NCBI GenBank assembly: GCA_000750105.3
Contig: JPHH03000052.1
Location: forward strand, 124,001-188,000
Length of the DNA stretch: 64,000 nucleotides
Direction of reading: 5' to 3'
Source of the DNA: Tolypocladium sp. Sup5 PDA-1
Lineage: Eukaryota; Ascomycota; Sordariomycetes; Hypocreales; Ophiocordycipitaceae
The notes below the pieces were generated by a model that did no database searches, was not told the origin of the DNA, and was given only the letters and a program-made list of their open reading frames with translations. A program made the position numbers and the translations under genes. Positions 35,758-47,969 of this stretch are shown piece by piece; the stretch's first letter is position 1, and the number at the start of each line of letters is the position of its first letter.

Positions 35758-37429
35758 ATGGCACAAGAGCGCCGAAAGACGATCGGCCAGGTAAGCAAAA
35801 CTACTCAACTACAGCTCAGGCACGCAATTGCTAACTGCGCGACCCAAGCTTTTCGCTGTGGGGTTCCATGGCACGGAAATTGACGACAACCTCAGGTCCC
35901 TGGTCCGCGACTACGGCGTCGGAGCCATCGTTCTCTTCAAGCGCAACGTCCGAGATGCCACGCAGCTGCGGGAGCTATGCCTGGGACTCCAGACCATCGC
36001 CAAAGAGGCTGGCCACGACCAGCCTCTGTTCGTCGGCATCGACCAGGAGAACGGCCTCGTAACTCGCATCTCGCCGCCCATCGCAGCCCAGATGCCGGGC
36101 CCGATGGCTCTCGGGGCCGCGGGCTCACTGGACTCTGCGTATGCCGTTGCCAAAGCCACCGGGGAGATGCTTCGGCATTTCGGCATCAATATGAACTATG
36201 CGCCGGTTGGCGACATAAACTCGGAGCCCCTCAATCCAGTCATTGGCGTACGCAGCCCTGGCGACGATCCCGAAAAGGTGTCGCAATTTGCAGCGGCCTG
36301 TGCTCGTGGGCTGCGTGAGTGCCAGGTGGCGCCGTGCATCAAACACTTCCCGGGACACGGCGACACGGCTGTTGACTCCCACTATGGCTTGCCAGTCATT
36401 CACAAGTCGCGGGTAGACTTGGAAAAGACGGAGCTTGTTCCATTTCGGCATGCGGCCGCCGAGGGCATAGAAATGGTCATGACCGCACACATCTCCCTGC
36501 CTGGGCTCGCAGGCTCCAAACTGCCAGCTACATTATCCCCCGAGGCCATTGGCATCTTGCGCAATGACATGAAGTACGAGGGAGTCATCATGACCGACTG
36601 CATGGAGATGGACGGCGTCCGCGCCACCTACGGAACGGTAGAAGGATCTCTAATGGCATTCCAGGCAGGCGTGGACAACGTCATGATCTGCCACACATAC
36701 GAAGTGCAGACGGCGGCCGTCGATCGCATCTGCCAAGCGATAGAGTCCGGAGAAATCTCGCAGCAACGGATAGACGCATCACTTGATCGCCTCAGAAAGC
36801 TCAAGTCACGCTTCACCAGCTGGGATGCTGCGCTCCAATCCCATACGCCTGACTCCTTGTTAGCGATCAACAAAAAGGGAGAGGTTCTGGCTGGAAAAGT
36901 ATACCAGGATGCTACTACCATCGTTCGGTCACAGCCTGGAGTACTCCCCCTTTCGCGCACCGCCAAGACAGTCTTCGTCTCACCTGGCCCGAACATCCCC
37001 ATTGGGGGCGCCGTCGACAGCGGAGATACCACACTGCCGACCCGTGTGCCCTGGATAAGGAGCTCGTTCGGAGACGCCCTTCGCCGATACAACCCTAGCG
37101 TGGTTGACATACGATTCACCGACTCGACCCTATCTGAGGACCAATGGCGGCAGGTGGACGACGCCGATGTCGTGATTCTGGCTACGCGCAATGCCCGTGA
37201 GTCACAGTACCAAAAAGATCTAGGCCTGGAAATTGTGCGACGTCGGGGAGAGTCCCCTCTTGTTGCCATTGCTACTTGCAGCCCTTATGACTTTCTGGAA
37301 GACAGAGAAATGGGGACGTATCTGGCGGTGTACGAACCGACTGTCGAAGCCTTTCAGTCCGGGGTTGATATTATCTATGGTAAGGCGTCTGCGCGCGGAC
37401 GGCTACCAATCGCTGCTAGCCAAGTATAG
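35758..37429 (+). CDS. Glycoside hydrolase family 3, NagZ-type beta-N-acetylglucosaminidase
   Basis: Intracellular GH3 enzyme of 537 residues. A short first exon (35758-35790, MAQERRKTIGQ) joins exon 35849-37429 to give GQLFAVGFHG, the usual start of the family. The barrel has FVGIDQENGLVTR, GINMNYAPVGDIN and the NagZ-specific loop KHFPGHGDTAVDSH, whose Asp and His serve as catalytic acid/base in NagZ enzymes. The nucleophile Asp is expected in VIMTDCMEMDGV. A C-terminal domain of about 180 residues (DADVVILATRNARES) follows. There is no signal peptide, consistent with cytosolic handling of amino sugars or glycoprotein fragments. The alternative is a GH3 beta-glucosidase, but the KHFPGHGxTxxDSH loop favours N-acetylglucosaminidase. 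Confidence 0.92.
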
Positions 37430-37530
37430 CAGATGCATTGAATGGGCTAGTGTACAATAACAAGTTGCCTAAACAAAGATATCGTGCCGTTCCCTGCTGA
37501 GCCATCGAATTGTGTCGTCTACTTACGGCT

Positions 37531-39298
37531 TCACCAGCACAACTTCTCTCTGACGGGAGACCCACAGCGTTGGGAAAGAGGTGGTACAGCGGAGAACGCT
37601 GTCTTCTGCTGAAGCATTTGTGAAGTGTATGACAGAGTGCATGGATATATCTTGGCACGAATGGACGTGTTGATCCGAAATCTTGCCAATGCAACGAAGC
37701 CGGATGCTCCTAGAGCCATTGAGCCCGCATGGAACATGGCTGGTCTGTAGGCCCCGAGTCCGTTGCTGGCACCACCATAGACGTCTAGGAGGTATCCAGC
37801 AATCGGTGCTCCTTGAATGCGGTCAGTTTCTACCGAGATCACAGGTTCATGGTCATTAGCAAACGTACGGATACCATGGGTATCCTCCACCCCAGACCGT
37901 GACAATCATTCCCATGGCTACAGACACCCTCTGTGAGCCAAATACATTCCCTACCACAGTGGGCGTCGTCGAAAAGAAACCGCCGTTTGCCGCTGCGCTG
38001 ACGGCGACGAAGACAGCTAGAGGGGCGAGCGCGGTAGATGCAGGCCAGATTGCCAACATGTTGATGGCATTGATAAGAAGACAGAAGAGCAAGGTGTTCA
38101 ACGCCCCCAGCCTGCCGCACAGCAAGCCGCACAAAACCCCCCCCACCGCTGATGAGAAATTGAAACCAGCCAGCAAATTCGCGCCAGTTGACGATGAGAG
38201 CCCGATTGATCGGCTGTACAGTGGCAAAAAGAAGGGGGGCACAAGCAGCGGAAAGGTCGCGACGGCGCCGGCGATGAAGACTACGAGGAAGCGAGCATCC
38301 TTGAAGAGGCTTCTGCAGTCGCCGTCAGCGTGGCAAGTTCTGTGAAAGTGTCTCGGTCGCTTACCACTCAATGAAGCCCGCCGAGCGGGAAGGGGTCCGT
38401 TCTTTTGACAAACCACGCAGCCGGTAGCCCCAGCAACAGTGTCGTGATTCCCAGTATCCGGTATGTCCACGGGCGCCCCGAGGCGCTGTATTAAAGAATC
38501 CAGAGCAAAGCCGGTGACTGCTCCTACGAGACCACCACTGGCAAACACTATACCATTCGCCAACCCTCTCTTGCGATTGAATTACTGTGCAGGCGTTGCG
38601 GAAACAGTCATGAAGCAAACGCTTATCCCGATGCCGAGCAGAATGCCACTGGCGCAGAAGAGGCCAGCAACGTTGTTGACCGCAAAGCTGCTGAAGATCT
38701 CGGGCGATGTTAAGAAGAAACACGCCTAGGATGCCAGTTTTGTGTACATCTATAGCGTGCAAGACACGGGCATTCACCACGGCAATGACGAGGGAGCCAA
38801 CATACGACAGCGTTGCTGGCGATGAGACTCCCGTTCTAACCAGCGCATCTTGAATAACACCCCAGCTGTAGCTCATACCAACGAACTGGGTGGAAGAGAC
38901 TTGTCAGCGCAGAACAGAAAGGTGGCGTTGCATAGATATGGGATGGCCCCCAGACCCGGTGCTTGCCTACGAAACATGATTTTACTCACAAACCCGGTAA
39001 TGGCGGCACAACCACCAACAACTACCCATCCATAGCCTCCACCAGTGACTGTAGAATCTGCCAGTCTAGAAGCTTCGAGTACATCGTCGGTAGGTTCGGC
39101 GGAGATGCGGGCACGTTGAATGGTTCCGCTGTGGCCAAGGTTGACGACTGTCGTCTCACGGAGCTCCACGGCGGTGGTCGCCTTGTCTAGACTCGTCCTT
39201 GTGTCTTGCAGTTGTTGGAACCAGCGATAGAAAGCTCTCTCTTCCTCGTTTTGACAAAAGGGGTATTGCGGATAATGCGGTCTGTAAAGATAACGCAA
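37531..39298 (-). pseudogene. Monocarboxylate-transporter-like (MFS) pseudogene
   Basis: Most of a fungal MCT-type transporter can be followed on the minus strand: VTGGGYGWVVVGGCAAITGF, a normal intron, FVGMSYSWGVIQDALVRTG, SYVGSLVIAVVNARVL, ILGVFLL, then IFSSFAVNNVAGLFCASGI, KRGLANGIVFASGGLVGA, FPLLVPPFFLPLYSRSIGLS, GGFFSTTPTVVGNVFGS and GAPIAGYLLDVYGGAS. Lesions: no ATG in frame at the 5' end; a frameshift near 38710 between GVFLL and EIFSSF; a stop (TAA) at 38582-38584 where relatives have Tyr before FNRKRG; frameshifts near 38480 and 38385; an imperfect junction near 37880; and a frame that runs past the usual C-terminus. Five or more independent defects make this a true pseudogene rather than a mis-spliced model. 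Confidence 0.82.
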
Positions 39299-40104
39299 AG
39301 AGAGGTCTGCGCACCATCAATAATAAGTCTCGTGCTGCGCAGGAGTCAGGACACGCCCTGCGACTCGACCAAATATGGGGCGGTCGCTATTATAACAAGT
39401 GGGCTCTGAGGGTGGGCTAGGGAGTTCCGTCGCCAGCAACCACCGTTTACGTGGCAGTCAATCAATGGACAACTGGGCCAACTTCAACATCACTCTTCCC
39501 AGCTTGAGAAGATAAGGCTCAGCTTTGGCACAGTAAGCCCACAGGTACATAATCAGACATTACTAACAGCGCGCGCGCAATATATACCTCGTATTCTCCA
39601 AACGCGAAAGTTGAGTCGACCATTGTCCCCGAGACTGATGCCCGGAAGGCTGGCGTGTATCATTTGGGTTCTGTAGCTTTACGTCACTTCTCGAGCATCA
39701 TGGTCACATTCTACAGGGCATCCATCCCCACATTTACCTGGTAATAAGACGGGCGAAGCTTTTGATTCAAAATACGTAGTAGGATTTGCTAAACATTTAA
39801 GGCCAACTTTGCTTAACAAGGCTGCGTTCCCATTGCACCATCGGCTCCAGCGAGAGTTTTCGGAGGCGCGACGCCAGGTTCGGAAACTCCGCAGGGAACA
39901 AGCCGTCCCATTTGTAAGCCTTCCTGGATGGCAATTATTAATGGCCTCTCATTGCCAACGTCAAGGCATTTAAATGACTTAAAAGGGTGCGTTGTCCTTG
40001 GGAAGATCAATGATCACATCATAATATTGAGAGAGCAATTGAAGTATAGGACCACAGCATCAATCGACTTCATCATACGAGCGAATATTCAGCAGTTGCC
40101 CTAC
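39299..40104. other. Intergenic stretch, no gene seen
   Basis: About 0.8 kb between the transporter relic and the epimerase-like gene. It is AT-richer than the surrounding genes. No motif-bearing frame is found; the right end should contain the promoter of the gene at 40105. Confidence 0.4.
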
Positions 40105-41274
40105 ATGACTTCTACAAAGGTTCTCATTACTGGTGCTACGGGGTACATGTAAGACAGCCATCGCTGAAGCCTGTTGCTCTGGCACAATCACTAACAATGG
40201 TACAGCGGGGGGTCCGTGCTGTCGAATTTACTTGCATCTTCGAATCCTCAGATTAGGGGGCTGACTTTCTCTGCCCTCGTCCGCAAGCCGGAGCATGTCG
40301 AACCTCTAAAAGAACGAGGCGTGAATGCAATTCTTTTTGACGGGCTTGATGACACCGACGTGGTCAGGGAAGTGGCCGCCGAACATGACGTCGTCATCAA
40401 CACAGCCAGCGCATTCCACTCCAAAGCAGCGGAGGCCATAATCAGCGGCTTAGCCGATCGACAGAAGAGCACCGGCAAGACCACTCATCTGATTCATGTT
40501 CGTTGGAACCCAACAGCCCCGAACCTGGTTGCACTATGGCATGACGCTGATGACCGCCCGCAGACCTCCGGCACCTCGAGCCTCGGAGACCGTCCAATTA
40601 CTGGAACTTTTACCGAGAGCCGCATCTTCTCTGATGAAGACGACATCTATGCCTATCAGCGCCACCGAGAGGACGTTGAAAAGTATGCGCAGCGAACAAC
40701 TGACCTTGTCGTGTTCGAAAAGGGCGAGGCTGCTGGCATCAAGACCTACATCGTCATGTCGCCCACAATTTATGGGCTCGGCAGTGGCATCTTCAACCGT
40801 ACCTCGATCCAGATCGACGCAATCATGCGCGCTGCCAAGCGTCGCGGCTACACCTCCGTCGTCGGGCCAGGAAAAGCTGAATGGGACCATGTCCATGTGG
40901 AGGACCTCGCTGACCTGTATGAGCTCCTCGTTGCCCGACTACTGCAGGGGGATGAGCTGCCGTCCAACAAAAAAGGGATCTACTTTAACGAAACCGGCCA
41001 CCATTCTTGGCGCGAAGTTTCCGAGAGAATTGCCAAAACAGGAAAGGGCTTGGGTTTCCTGAAGTCGGATGAGGTTTGCGAGGCATCGCTGGCGGAGGCG
41101 GCTGCTGAGTTGGGGAAAACTTTGACCCCAGAGGTGGTAGAGCTCGGTTTCGCGTCGCAATCTCGCACAAGAGCGGACCTGGCTCGGAAACTAGGGTGGA
41201 AGCCAAAGAAGACGAGGAAAGACTTTGAGGATAGCTTCGCAGAGGAGTGGAAGGTGGTTGCGAACGAGGGCTAG
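40105..41274 (+). CDS. NAD(P)-binding Rossmann-fold protein, epimerase/NmrA-like
   Basis: Predicted oxidoreductase-like protein of 348 residues. Exons: 40105-40148, 40206-40497 and 40564-41274. The nucleotide-binding motif ITGATGYIGGSVL (about residues 8-20) is split by the first intron and restored by splicing. Next come an ALVRKPEHVEPLKERGV segment, HDVVINTASAF, THLIHTSGTSSLGDRP, VMSPTIYGLGSGIFNR and WDHVHVEDLADLYELLV, all typical of extended SDR proteins related to NAD-dependent epimerases or NmrA-like regulators. There is no Tyr-x3-Lys at the usual place, so catalysis is uncertain. The second intron (66 bp) is in frame and stop-free; removing it joins LIH to TSGTS, as the family expects. 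The cytosolic role is unknown. Confidence 0.9.
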
Positions 41275-43160
41275 CGGGAGGTGACCTGCGATGAGCGGGG
41301 AATAACACATAGACGGAGGTCAGCCGAAGTGTACATGTGATGACCTCTGGTGTCTCCTTGGCCTGGAATAGAAGAGAAAACTACGACGCAGCCCGTTGCA
41401 TTTTGTGCTTGAGGCAGCGGCTCGTTCATCCCAAAGCGGTGTGGTCGCGGCAGGTATGGCATGATTTGCCGAGATGATGGCGCCCTCGCGTTAAGTTGAA
41501 GTGTCAGCAAATGACTCAACATTCAGTATATTGAGGTTGAAGGGCTTGGGTATGTACTAGCATCGTCGGGGCCCATTCCGGAGGCGCAAGGTGCCATTGT
41601 TCAGAGCTTAGGTCCGGGGAAGGGACAGCGAGCGGGGTCGAACCGGGACTTAAGTTCATGCATCTTGGTGACAAGACGGAGAGTGAGAGGCGGGATGGAA
41701 GCTGCCAAGCACAATAGTTGGTGCTACGACTTACAAGCTGGCTATCAAAACGGCCTTCAAGTGATGCTAGGAAGTGACTAGGTCCCGTGACTTGAGACCG
41801 TACAAGACCAGAGGAATCGATTGTGCAGAGGACGCACCCAGGGCGTCTGTGGCGATGTTAGCGAGGAGCGCCATCACCGTTCCGGTAGGGCTGTATGTAC
41901 AGCTGGTCTAGGTCAGATTATCCAATGCTGCCCCAGAGACAGGTAGCTGCCACGTTTCTGACGGTAGAATAGAGATGTAGAAGAAAGTGACGCTTGGTTT
42001 ACGTATAGTGGTGGGTTAGCTATTATCTGGTTGCACTCACTTGTGGGGAGCAGAAGCTCTACTTCGTATTAAAGATTCGGAATTGGATGCTACGTGAGCA
42101 GGCGGCCAAGGCACGGTTTGCCACGGGCGGGGTGAGGTTCTGTTGCTGGAGGTATCCAAATCTACGGACTCTGTGGTGTAAGGACTCAAGTACGTATTTG
42201 CCTATGAATCGCTGTGCGCTGTTCTGTTGACTCTCAGCTTGGCGGCTGGCCAGTCACTACAGAAATGAAGTAGGTAAACGAGACTACTGAATCGGGAAGG
42301 TGCAGCGTGGGGCTACCTCTCCCGTGCCCGACTTCCGAGTTCCAACCCTGTCGTCCACGTGCCCACGGAGGAAATGCGATGACGCGACGATGGTATTTCA
42401 TCGTGGTGTCAGGAACGGATTCTCCGCACAGCCCTATATACTCCGTAATACTTCGTACGCTGTTGCGAGCACCTTACTTTGACCCTCGCCCTACACCATT
42501 CTGCGACGAACCTTATCTACCTACTTCTTCGCACCCAGCTGCTGCTAGACGCCTCTTCGCTCAACTGTTTTGGGGCGTTCATAGGTCATAGCCCACGACA
42601 ATGCGGGTGGAAATGAGAGACTTGTTGACGATGAGCCGCAAGACGGAGAAACCTGCCCAAGGTCCACTTTGCCCAAGAAATTGACCAATTCTCCGCGTGA
42701 TATGGAAACCAGCTCTTCGCACCCTGGCACTTCGCCCTCAGCCCCCAGCAAAGCTGGGCGTGGCGCCTGCAGCCTTCTTTCAGCTGCCAGGGGCTTCGTG
42801 ACTCTAGAGTCAAGGGCCCACCGTCTCTTGCTGCGTTGTCGGCCCTCCGCCAAGACCACCGGACCCCTTTCTCGCCACGGGGCTGAACAACCTTTCTTGG
42901 TCAGGGGCGAGGATTTGCTCGCACAGCCGACAAAGGCCCCGTCGAAGGGTTCGCGGAACCGAAAGCATGTTGGACATGGCCCTGACGAAAAGGCCCGCTT
43001 TCTCGATCTGCCTGGGGTGCCGGCGTCTGCGTCCCTCAGTACGGATTACGGACTACGGACTAATAGTCCGTCGAGGAGACGGACTTCCGCCACTCATGAT
43101 TCTCTCTTCCCCAGAATACCTGCCAGGCAGTCGACGGCGGGAGCGTCAACAAACAGCACG
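41275..43160. other. Intergenic stretch with motif copies, no gene seen
   Basis: About 1.9 kb. Copies of the TACTCCGTA / TACTTCGTA family lie at about 42439-42458, and a TACGGATTACGGACTACGGACTA-type run at 43040-43070. An in-frame extension of the next gene is open from 42669 but is Ser/Arg/Pro-rich and lacks a leader peptide, so it is treated as non-coding. Confidence 0.45.
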
Positions 43161-45112
43161 ATGCGACGCTCAAGCTGGCTGTCGCCCTCCTGGGCGGCCT
43201 GCCTCGCGAGGCTCACAATCGCAGTGGACGTCGTGTACGTGACAGACCTCCAGATTTACACGCTGCTGGTAAGCTGCGACGCAGAGCTTGGGACCGCTGT
43301 TCAGGACAAACTTGCCGGAACTGACCGTTCCGCGCGTACTTAGGCACCCTGCGCCAGAAGTGCCGTCTCCTATAATGTCGCTACCGAAACTCTGATGACC
43401 AGGTGCGGCGAAGGACAAAAGGAGTTGCAGTCCTGCATTTGCTCCAACACAAACGAGTTCCGGCAGGTTAGCAAGTCCCTCGTCGACGCCGTGAGCTCCA
43501 GCTGCGGCGTGTCTGCGACCGACGACGTCTGGAGCGCGTCCAAGGTCATGGAAAAGTACTGCGACCAGGCCGCGACGGTTACCTTTTCCACGCCTACTGC
43601 GAACATCGTGAACGCCTATATTACAGACCTGCCCCAAATGACGTATTTGCCTGGTTGTGCCCAGTCCGCGCTTTCGTACGCGGTCATGGCAGCGGTACGG
43701 CCCACTCCACAAACGGCGATCAAAGGGCCGACGTTGAAGATGCGCGACTGATCAATCTTAGATGTCGTCATACTGTCCGGAGGATGCGAGCCTATTTGCA
43801 CCTTGCGTCTGCAAGCCTGCGAAGGCAGGGTCAGTCAGCACGACGCTTAGCAAGTCCATCAGGGCCTCTTGCTCCAATGGAGAGGACGTGACCGCCGCAA
43901 ATGTCTTCTTCAACGAGTACTGCGCCATGAACAACGGCACAACATCTTTCGCCCCTCCGGCGCGCCCACCCGGCGACAGTACGTCCTGAGACTCGAGAGT
44001 AACGCCGCTTGCTGACTGACATGTCCTTAGTGACCTACCACATAACTGCCCTTCCACTGTTCACCTCCCTTCAGGCGTGTGCTCAGAGCGGTGTTTCGTA
44101 CGCTGTTCTTGCCGTAAGATCTCCCGGGATCAGTCCAGTCCCTAAAGGTACTGCCGGGCTGCCATACTCACTGACAGAAAATTAGCAAACCGGCTCGCTT
44201 TGCGGTTCCGGACCACAGGTTCTGGCCTCATGCGCCTGCTTGAAGTCGGGCATGAGCGCCAAAGTGTCTAGCACCCTCACTTCGAACGTCAAGTTCTACT
44301 GCTCGAGCACGGCCACAGCGGATGTAACCTCAGCCCTCGCCGTCCTCGACTACTACTGCAGTGCGGCGGAAAACAAAGTAGTGGCGACGGCCGCAGAATC
44401 TATCCCAGAGTCGTACCCGACGGCAGAGTCTCGTACTGGCGCCGGGTCCCTCAAGCCGACCGAGACCAGTGGTGGCGGAGGCGGCGGCAGCGATAACAAC
44501 AACGGCAAAGACACCAACGGGGATGGTTCGGGTGGGGGCTCAGGCGGGGGAAACAAGACGGCCATCATCGCAGCCAGTGTCCTCGGCGGCGTTGTCGCAA
44601 TCGCTCTTGTCGCGGCCATTGCATTTTTCTGGCGCTACAAACGCCGCCAGAGGGCGAGAGGAGAGCAGATTCCCACGGTGGCTGGTCCAGGCGAAGGGCA
44701 CAACAATGGCACCTCGGAGCTCGACGGGAAATCCGACTGGGCCGGCAAGATGGCATCTCCGGGCGTCGCCCCCTCCGTTCCCGAACTCTCCACCCCGAGT
44801 CACTCCCCGCGGCCCGAGTTGCAGGACGGGTTCGGAGTCGCTGTCTCAGAGTTGTCGCCGCATCAGTCGCCGAGGCCAGAGTTGCAAGGCGAGATGGGTT
44901 CCGGATACCCGACGCTGCCTTATCAGCAGCAGCCGCAGGAGCTGGTGAGCCCCGGATATGGCTACTACCCACGGGCACTCTCGAGTGGCCGGCCGTATGA
45001 CGCACACATTGTATCGCCGCCTTCGGCCCACAGTGGGTATTCGCCTGGGTGGCAATCGGGCCCGGTAGAATCTTACGAGCTGGATTCCAACTTGGGAAGG
45101 CGGAATGGGTGA
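43161..45112 (+). CDS. Three-module cysteine-rich single-pass membrane protein
   Basis: Predicted surface protein of 561 residues. Exons: 43161-43268, 43344-43694, 43762-43978, 44031-44113 and 44186-45112. After a weak leader ending near AVDVVYVTDL come three copies of a module of about 75-90 residues with the pattern LxPCAxSAxSYxV, SCxC, VSxxLxxxVxxxC and AxxVxxxYC. Module 1 has LLAPCARSAVSYNV, module 2 has YLPGCAQSALSYAV and module 3 has SLQACAQSGVSYAV. In modules 2 and 3 an intron falls at the same place, just after the SYAV segment. Then follow a Gly/Asn-rich linker, one transmembrane helix (AIIAASVLGGVVAIALVAAI, about 378-400), a basic stop-transfer RYKRRQR and a Pro/Ser/Tyr-rich cytosolic tail with repeated HSPRPELQ / QSPRPELQ. 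The architecture recalls cell-wall sensors (Wsc/Mid2 style), but the module is not one I can name. Confidence 0.8.
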
Positions 45113-46714
45113 CGTGGCACGACGCTTGAGATGAGAGTACTTGTGCGAGTTTGCCTGAGCACATGTTTTGAGAAGCAGACGGAGTTAGCTGAGCATGTTT
45201 GGCGTTTGGCAGTGCGGAAGGTGATGTAGAGCACATTCATGGCAGGTGTCGACATACATAGTACATGCGAGAAGTGCTATTGAGAAATGAAGGTCTACGG
45301 CCAGCACTATCATCAAGATGTGCAGGTTGATGCCTCGGGGCTCTCGACTGCCCCACACGGAGGGGCATCGGCCGGGGTGGGTCCCTCCGTGGCCGTCTCA
45401 AGCCACACAGCCCCTTGTCTTGCGTGCGATCGTCGCATGTCTACGACGACGGCCTTTGTGCCGTGGCGATGGCAGTGTTTGGCGTGCATCGGCATGTTCA
45501 AGTTCCCACGCTTCTAGCTCTCTGTATTTACAATGAAAAGTCGCGTATTTGTAGTATACAAGCAAAGCAACACACATGAATCTGCATAAGGTGACCGTCT
45601 AATTAAACTTGAGGATGACGAGTGGCGCTCTTTGTCTAGACAACCCGTTCGCGTATTGCACATTTGCAGTTCTCATGGACGACGCACAATTGATCCAGCA
45701 GCCGGCTGACGTATGCGAGCATATTAATGGAATACTTACTTGCGATGTCAGCCAGGCTACCTCCCGTGCTCCCGACGTCTTGGTAGAAGGGACGTTTGCT
45801 GCCCGCAGGGTTGGCCGTCGGTTACCGCCAACCTGATACACGGAGTAGATCCTGCGCCGTTGTCGCTGAACAGGCTAGAGAGTCTGGACGAGCATGTAAG
45901 AATGGAAGGTGCATAAACCTATCCGTAAAGTAACTTGGTAGTCGAGGTGGTTGAGGGGTGAGAAGCATGCCATCTAAGGTGGGAGACGTGCGGATGTACA
46001 TGGCTGGGCCCTGATTCAGACTTCGTACCCATGTCCCTTTCCCTGCCAAGCTCTCAATTCGCAATCATCGGTCATGCGTTATAACAGGTGCACTCGATTA
46101 CCTCACATGTTTTAACTGCCCTAGCCATGTAGCTATGTACAAGACATGCTGATGGTGCATCGTGTACCATATAGGATCGGTCGTCCATATCGATACATGA
46201 GGAAGCTCAACCACCAAGCGTGCGAGTTTAGATAAAGCATCATACACAGTGTTACTACGGCCATTTAATGGCTACAGCTACGGCGTGGCAATCGAGTACT
46301 CGGGGTGGTCAAGAGCCAAGCCTCACAAGAGCTCATTGGACAAATCTATCATGAGCACCAGATTGGAATAAGGTTCGCCAACGTCTCGTAACCTTATTAA
46401 TGCAACGCGCGGTGCTTAAGTTTGCACTTGTGTGCCTGGGAATGCTGAGCCGCAGCCACGTGTCAGCAGCTTGGCAACCCTATTCGTCTTTGTCCCGCTT
46501 GAAGGGCGTGTCAAACGTGTGGACTGATGTTGTGAACTCCAGTGCGGGGAATGTGGCCAGGTTACCGCGTCCACGTTAACATTTCGACTTATCCGTAGAA
46601 CCGCACTGCTCCGATGACTTTGGTTTACTGGTTGGGGAGGAGCCCACAGCATCACCCTCCGCAGGTTTTATTTAGAAATATCTTCCATGTGCCGGCTATA
46701 TTGGATTCACACCA
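45113..46714. other. Intergenic stretch, no gene seen
   Basis: About 1.6 kb between the cysteine-rich protein and the arylsulfotransferase relic. Open frames of 60-80 codons are scattered on both strands without motifs. A weak motif copy (ACACGGAGTAG) is at 45838-45848. Confidence 0.45.
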
Positions 46715-47950
46715 TCACGTAGGATGAGCAACTCCGGACACGTCAACACTCTCCGCCGCAACTGTAATGAGCTTCTCATCGGGGACATGGAGGCTAGTCT
46801 CGAAGCTCGCACGTGAGACCTGGCCTAAGAATTCGCGGGAGCCAAACTTATCGGTCACGGCGTAGAAGCGCCAGGCAGCTGCCCAGGTGTCGCCATTCCA
46901 GGAGACGTATATTGTCGTTCCTTCCTTGTCACCAAGAGCCACGATGGCAGGATCCTCGCTGGGCACCCCGGTCCAGTTGTACCGAAAAGCGCGGTAGTTC
47001 TCAACGCCCTCGCCAAGGAACCCAGAGTCCATATATGCGTGGGAAATGGGGGTGCCATCACTAGTGAATTCGGTGACGGCGCCTTCGGAACCCCAACCCA
47101 CAAGGACGTTTCCGCTGGGTAGCATCTGGTGCTTCCTTGGAACTTGGAGAGGAGATCATCAGGAGGGAAATAGGCGCCAACCAGATCCACGGTCCAAGCC
47201 GTAGTGTTGAGCTGTAGAATCTTGCTGCTACTCGTGGGTGCCGTGTGCACCTCTGACCGGCCACTGTGCTCAGTTCCGTGAGCGCTGTTGTCGTACAGGC
47301 TGATTACTTCCACATCACCATCCTGCTTCAGCCAACGAGCGTGATGCTGGAAGTAGGACTTGGTATCGTGAGCCATCTTGAAGTCAGAACGGTTGCCATG
47401 GAGGCGCCAGATGATGGAGCCGTCGGTGCCATTGATCTTGTGTACGGCGCAGGCATCGCGAGCCGAGATGAGATAGCTGCTCTCAGCATCCTTGTGGACA
47501 CTTTTAATGTGGAAAAAGTCCCAAGCGTCTGAGGAGCTGTAGCCAGAGCCCGCGTGACCGGGGTTGATTGGAAGAATGGCCTCTACAAAAGGCCAGTCAG
47601 CACTGACCTCAAAAGTCGACACATTTTGTATTCAGCCTTACCATCAGGCGCGATATGATCCAAGCTAAACCACTCAAAGAGCATTTCACCAGTCGAGATG
47701 TCCAGCTCTGAAAGACGAGTCAGCAGGTCCAGGCAGCGGCATCGCGGGAAGGTAATATCTGATATAGCATGAAAGAAGGACCGTCTCATACCTTGAATGA
47801 TCGCATTGACAATCCACTGCTGCTCAGGGCTGGCACCCCATCGAGTGAGATCCCGAGGCACAGGCTGGTAGGTTTGCACCAGGCCCGTCTCCTCGTCGAC
47901 AATGTGAAACTCATATTTGTCAACCAGTTTGTGGTTTCCAGCACGCAGTG
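46715..47950 (-). pseudogene. Arylsulfotransferase (ASST) pseudogene lacking its 5' part
   Basis: The C-terminal two thirds of a fungal arylsulfotransferase-like protein are readable on the minus strand. Exon 1 remnant (to 47792) gives YEFHIVDEETGLVQTYQP and QWIVNAIIQ. A normal intron leads to exon 47707-47642 (ELDISTGEMLFEWFSLDH), and a second to the exon starting at 47582 (AILPINPGHAGSGYSSSDAW, WRLHGNRSDF). Lesions: the N-terminal third is absent, ending abruptly near 47950 where a sedolisin fragment in the opposite orientation begins; and a one-base deletion near 47137 shifts SKFQGST into another frame, where LPSGNVLVGWGSEGAVTEF continues to TGA or its equivalent at 46715. Splice sites remain good, so decay is recent. 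Confidence 0.75.
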
Positions 47951-47969
47951 GTCAAAGGTATTTTAATGC

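Noticed and set aside
41620..41700. Possible tRNA B box (GGTTCGACCCC on the minus strand)
   Set aside because: The T-stem pairs at only three of five positions and no A box or cloverleaf can be drawn.
42669..43160. In-frame upstream extension of the cysteine-rich membrane protein
   Set aside because: It would bury the leader sequence behind about 160 low-complexity residues, and it covers a motif-rich intergenic patch.
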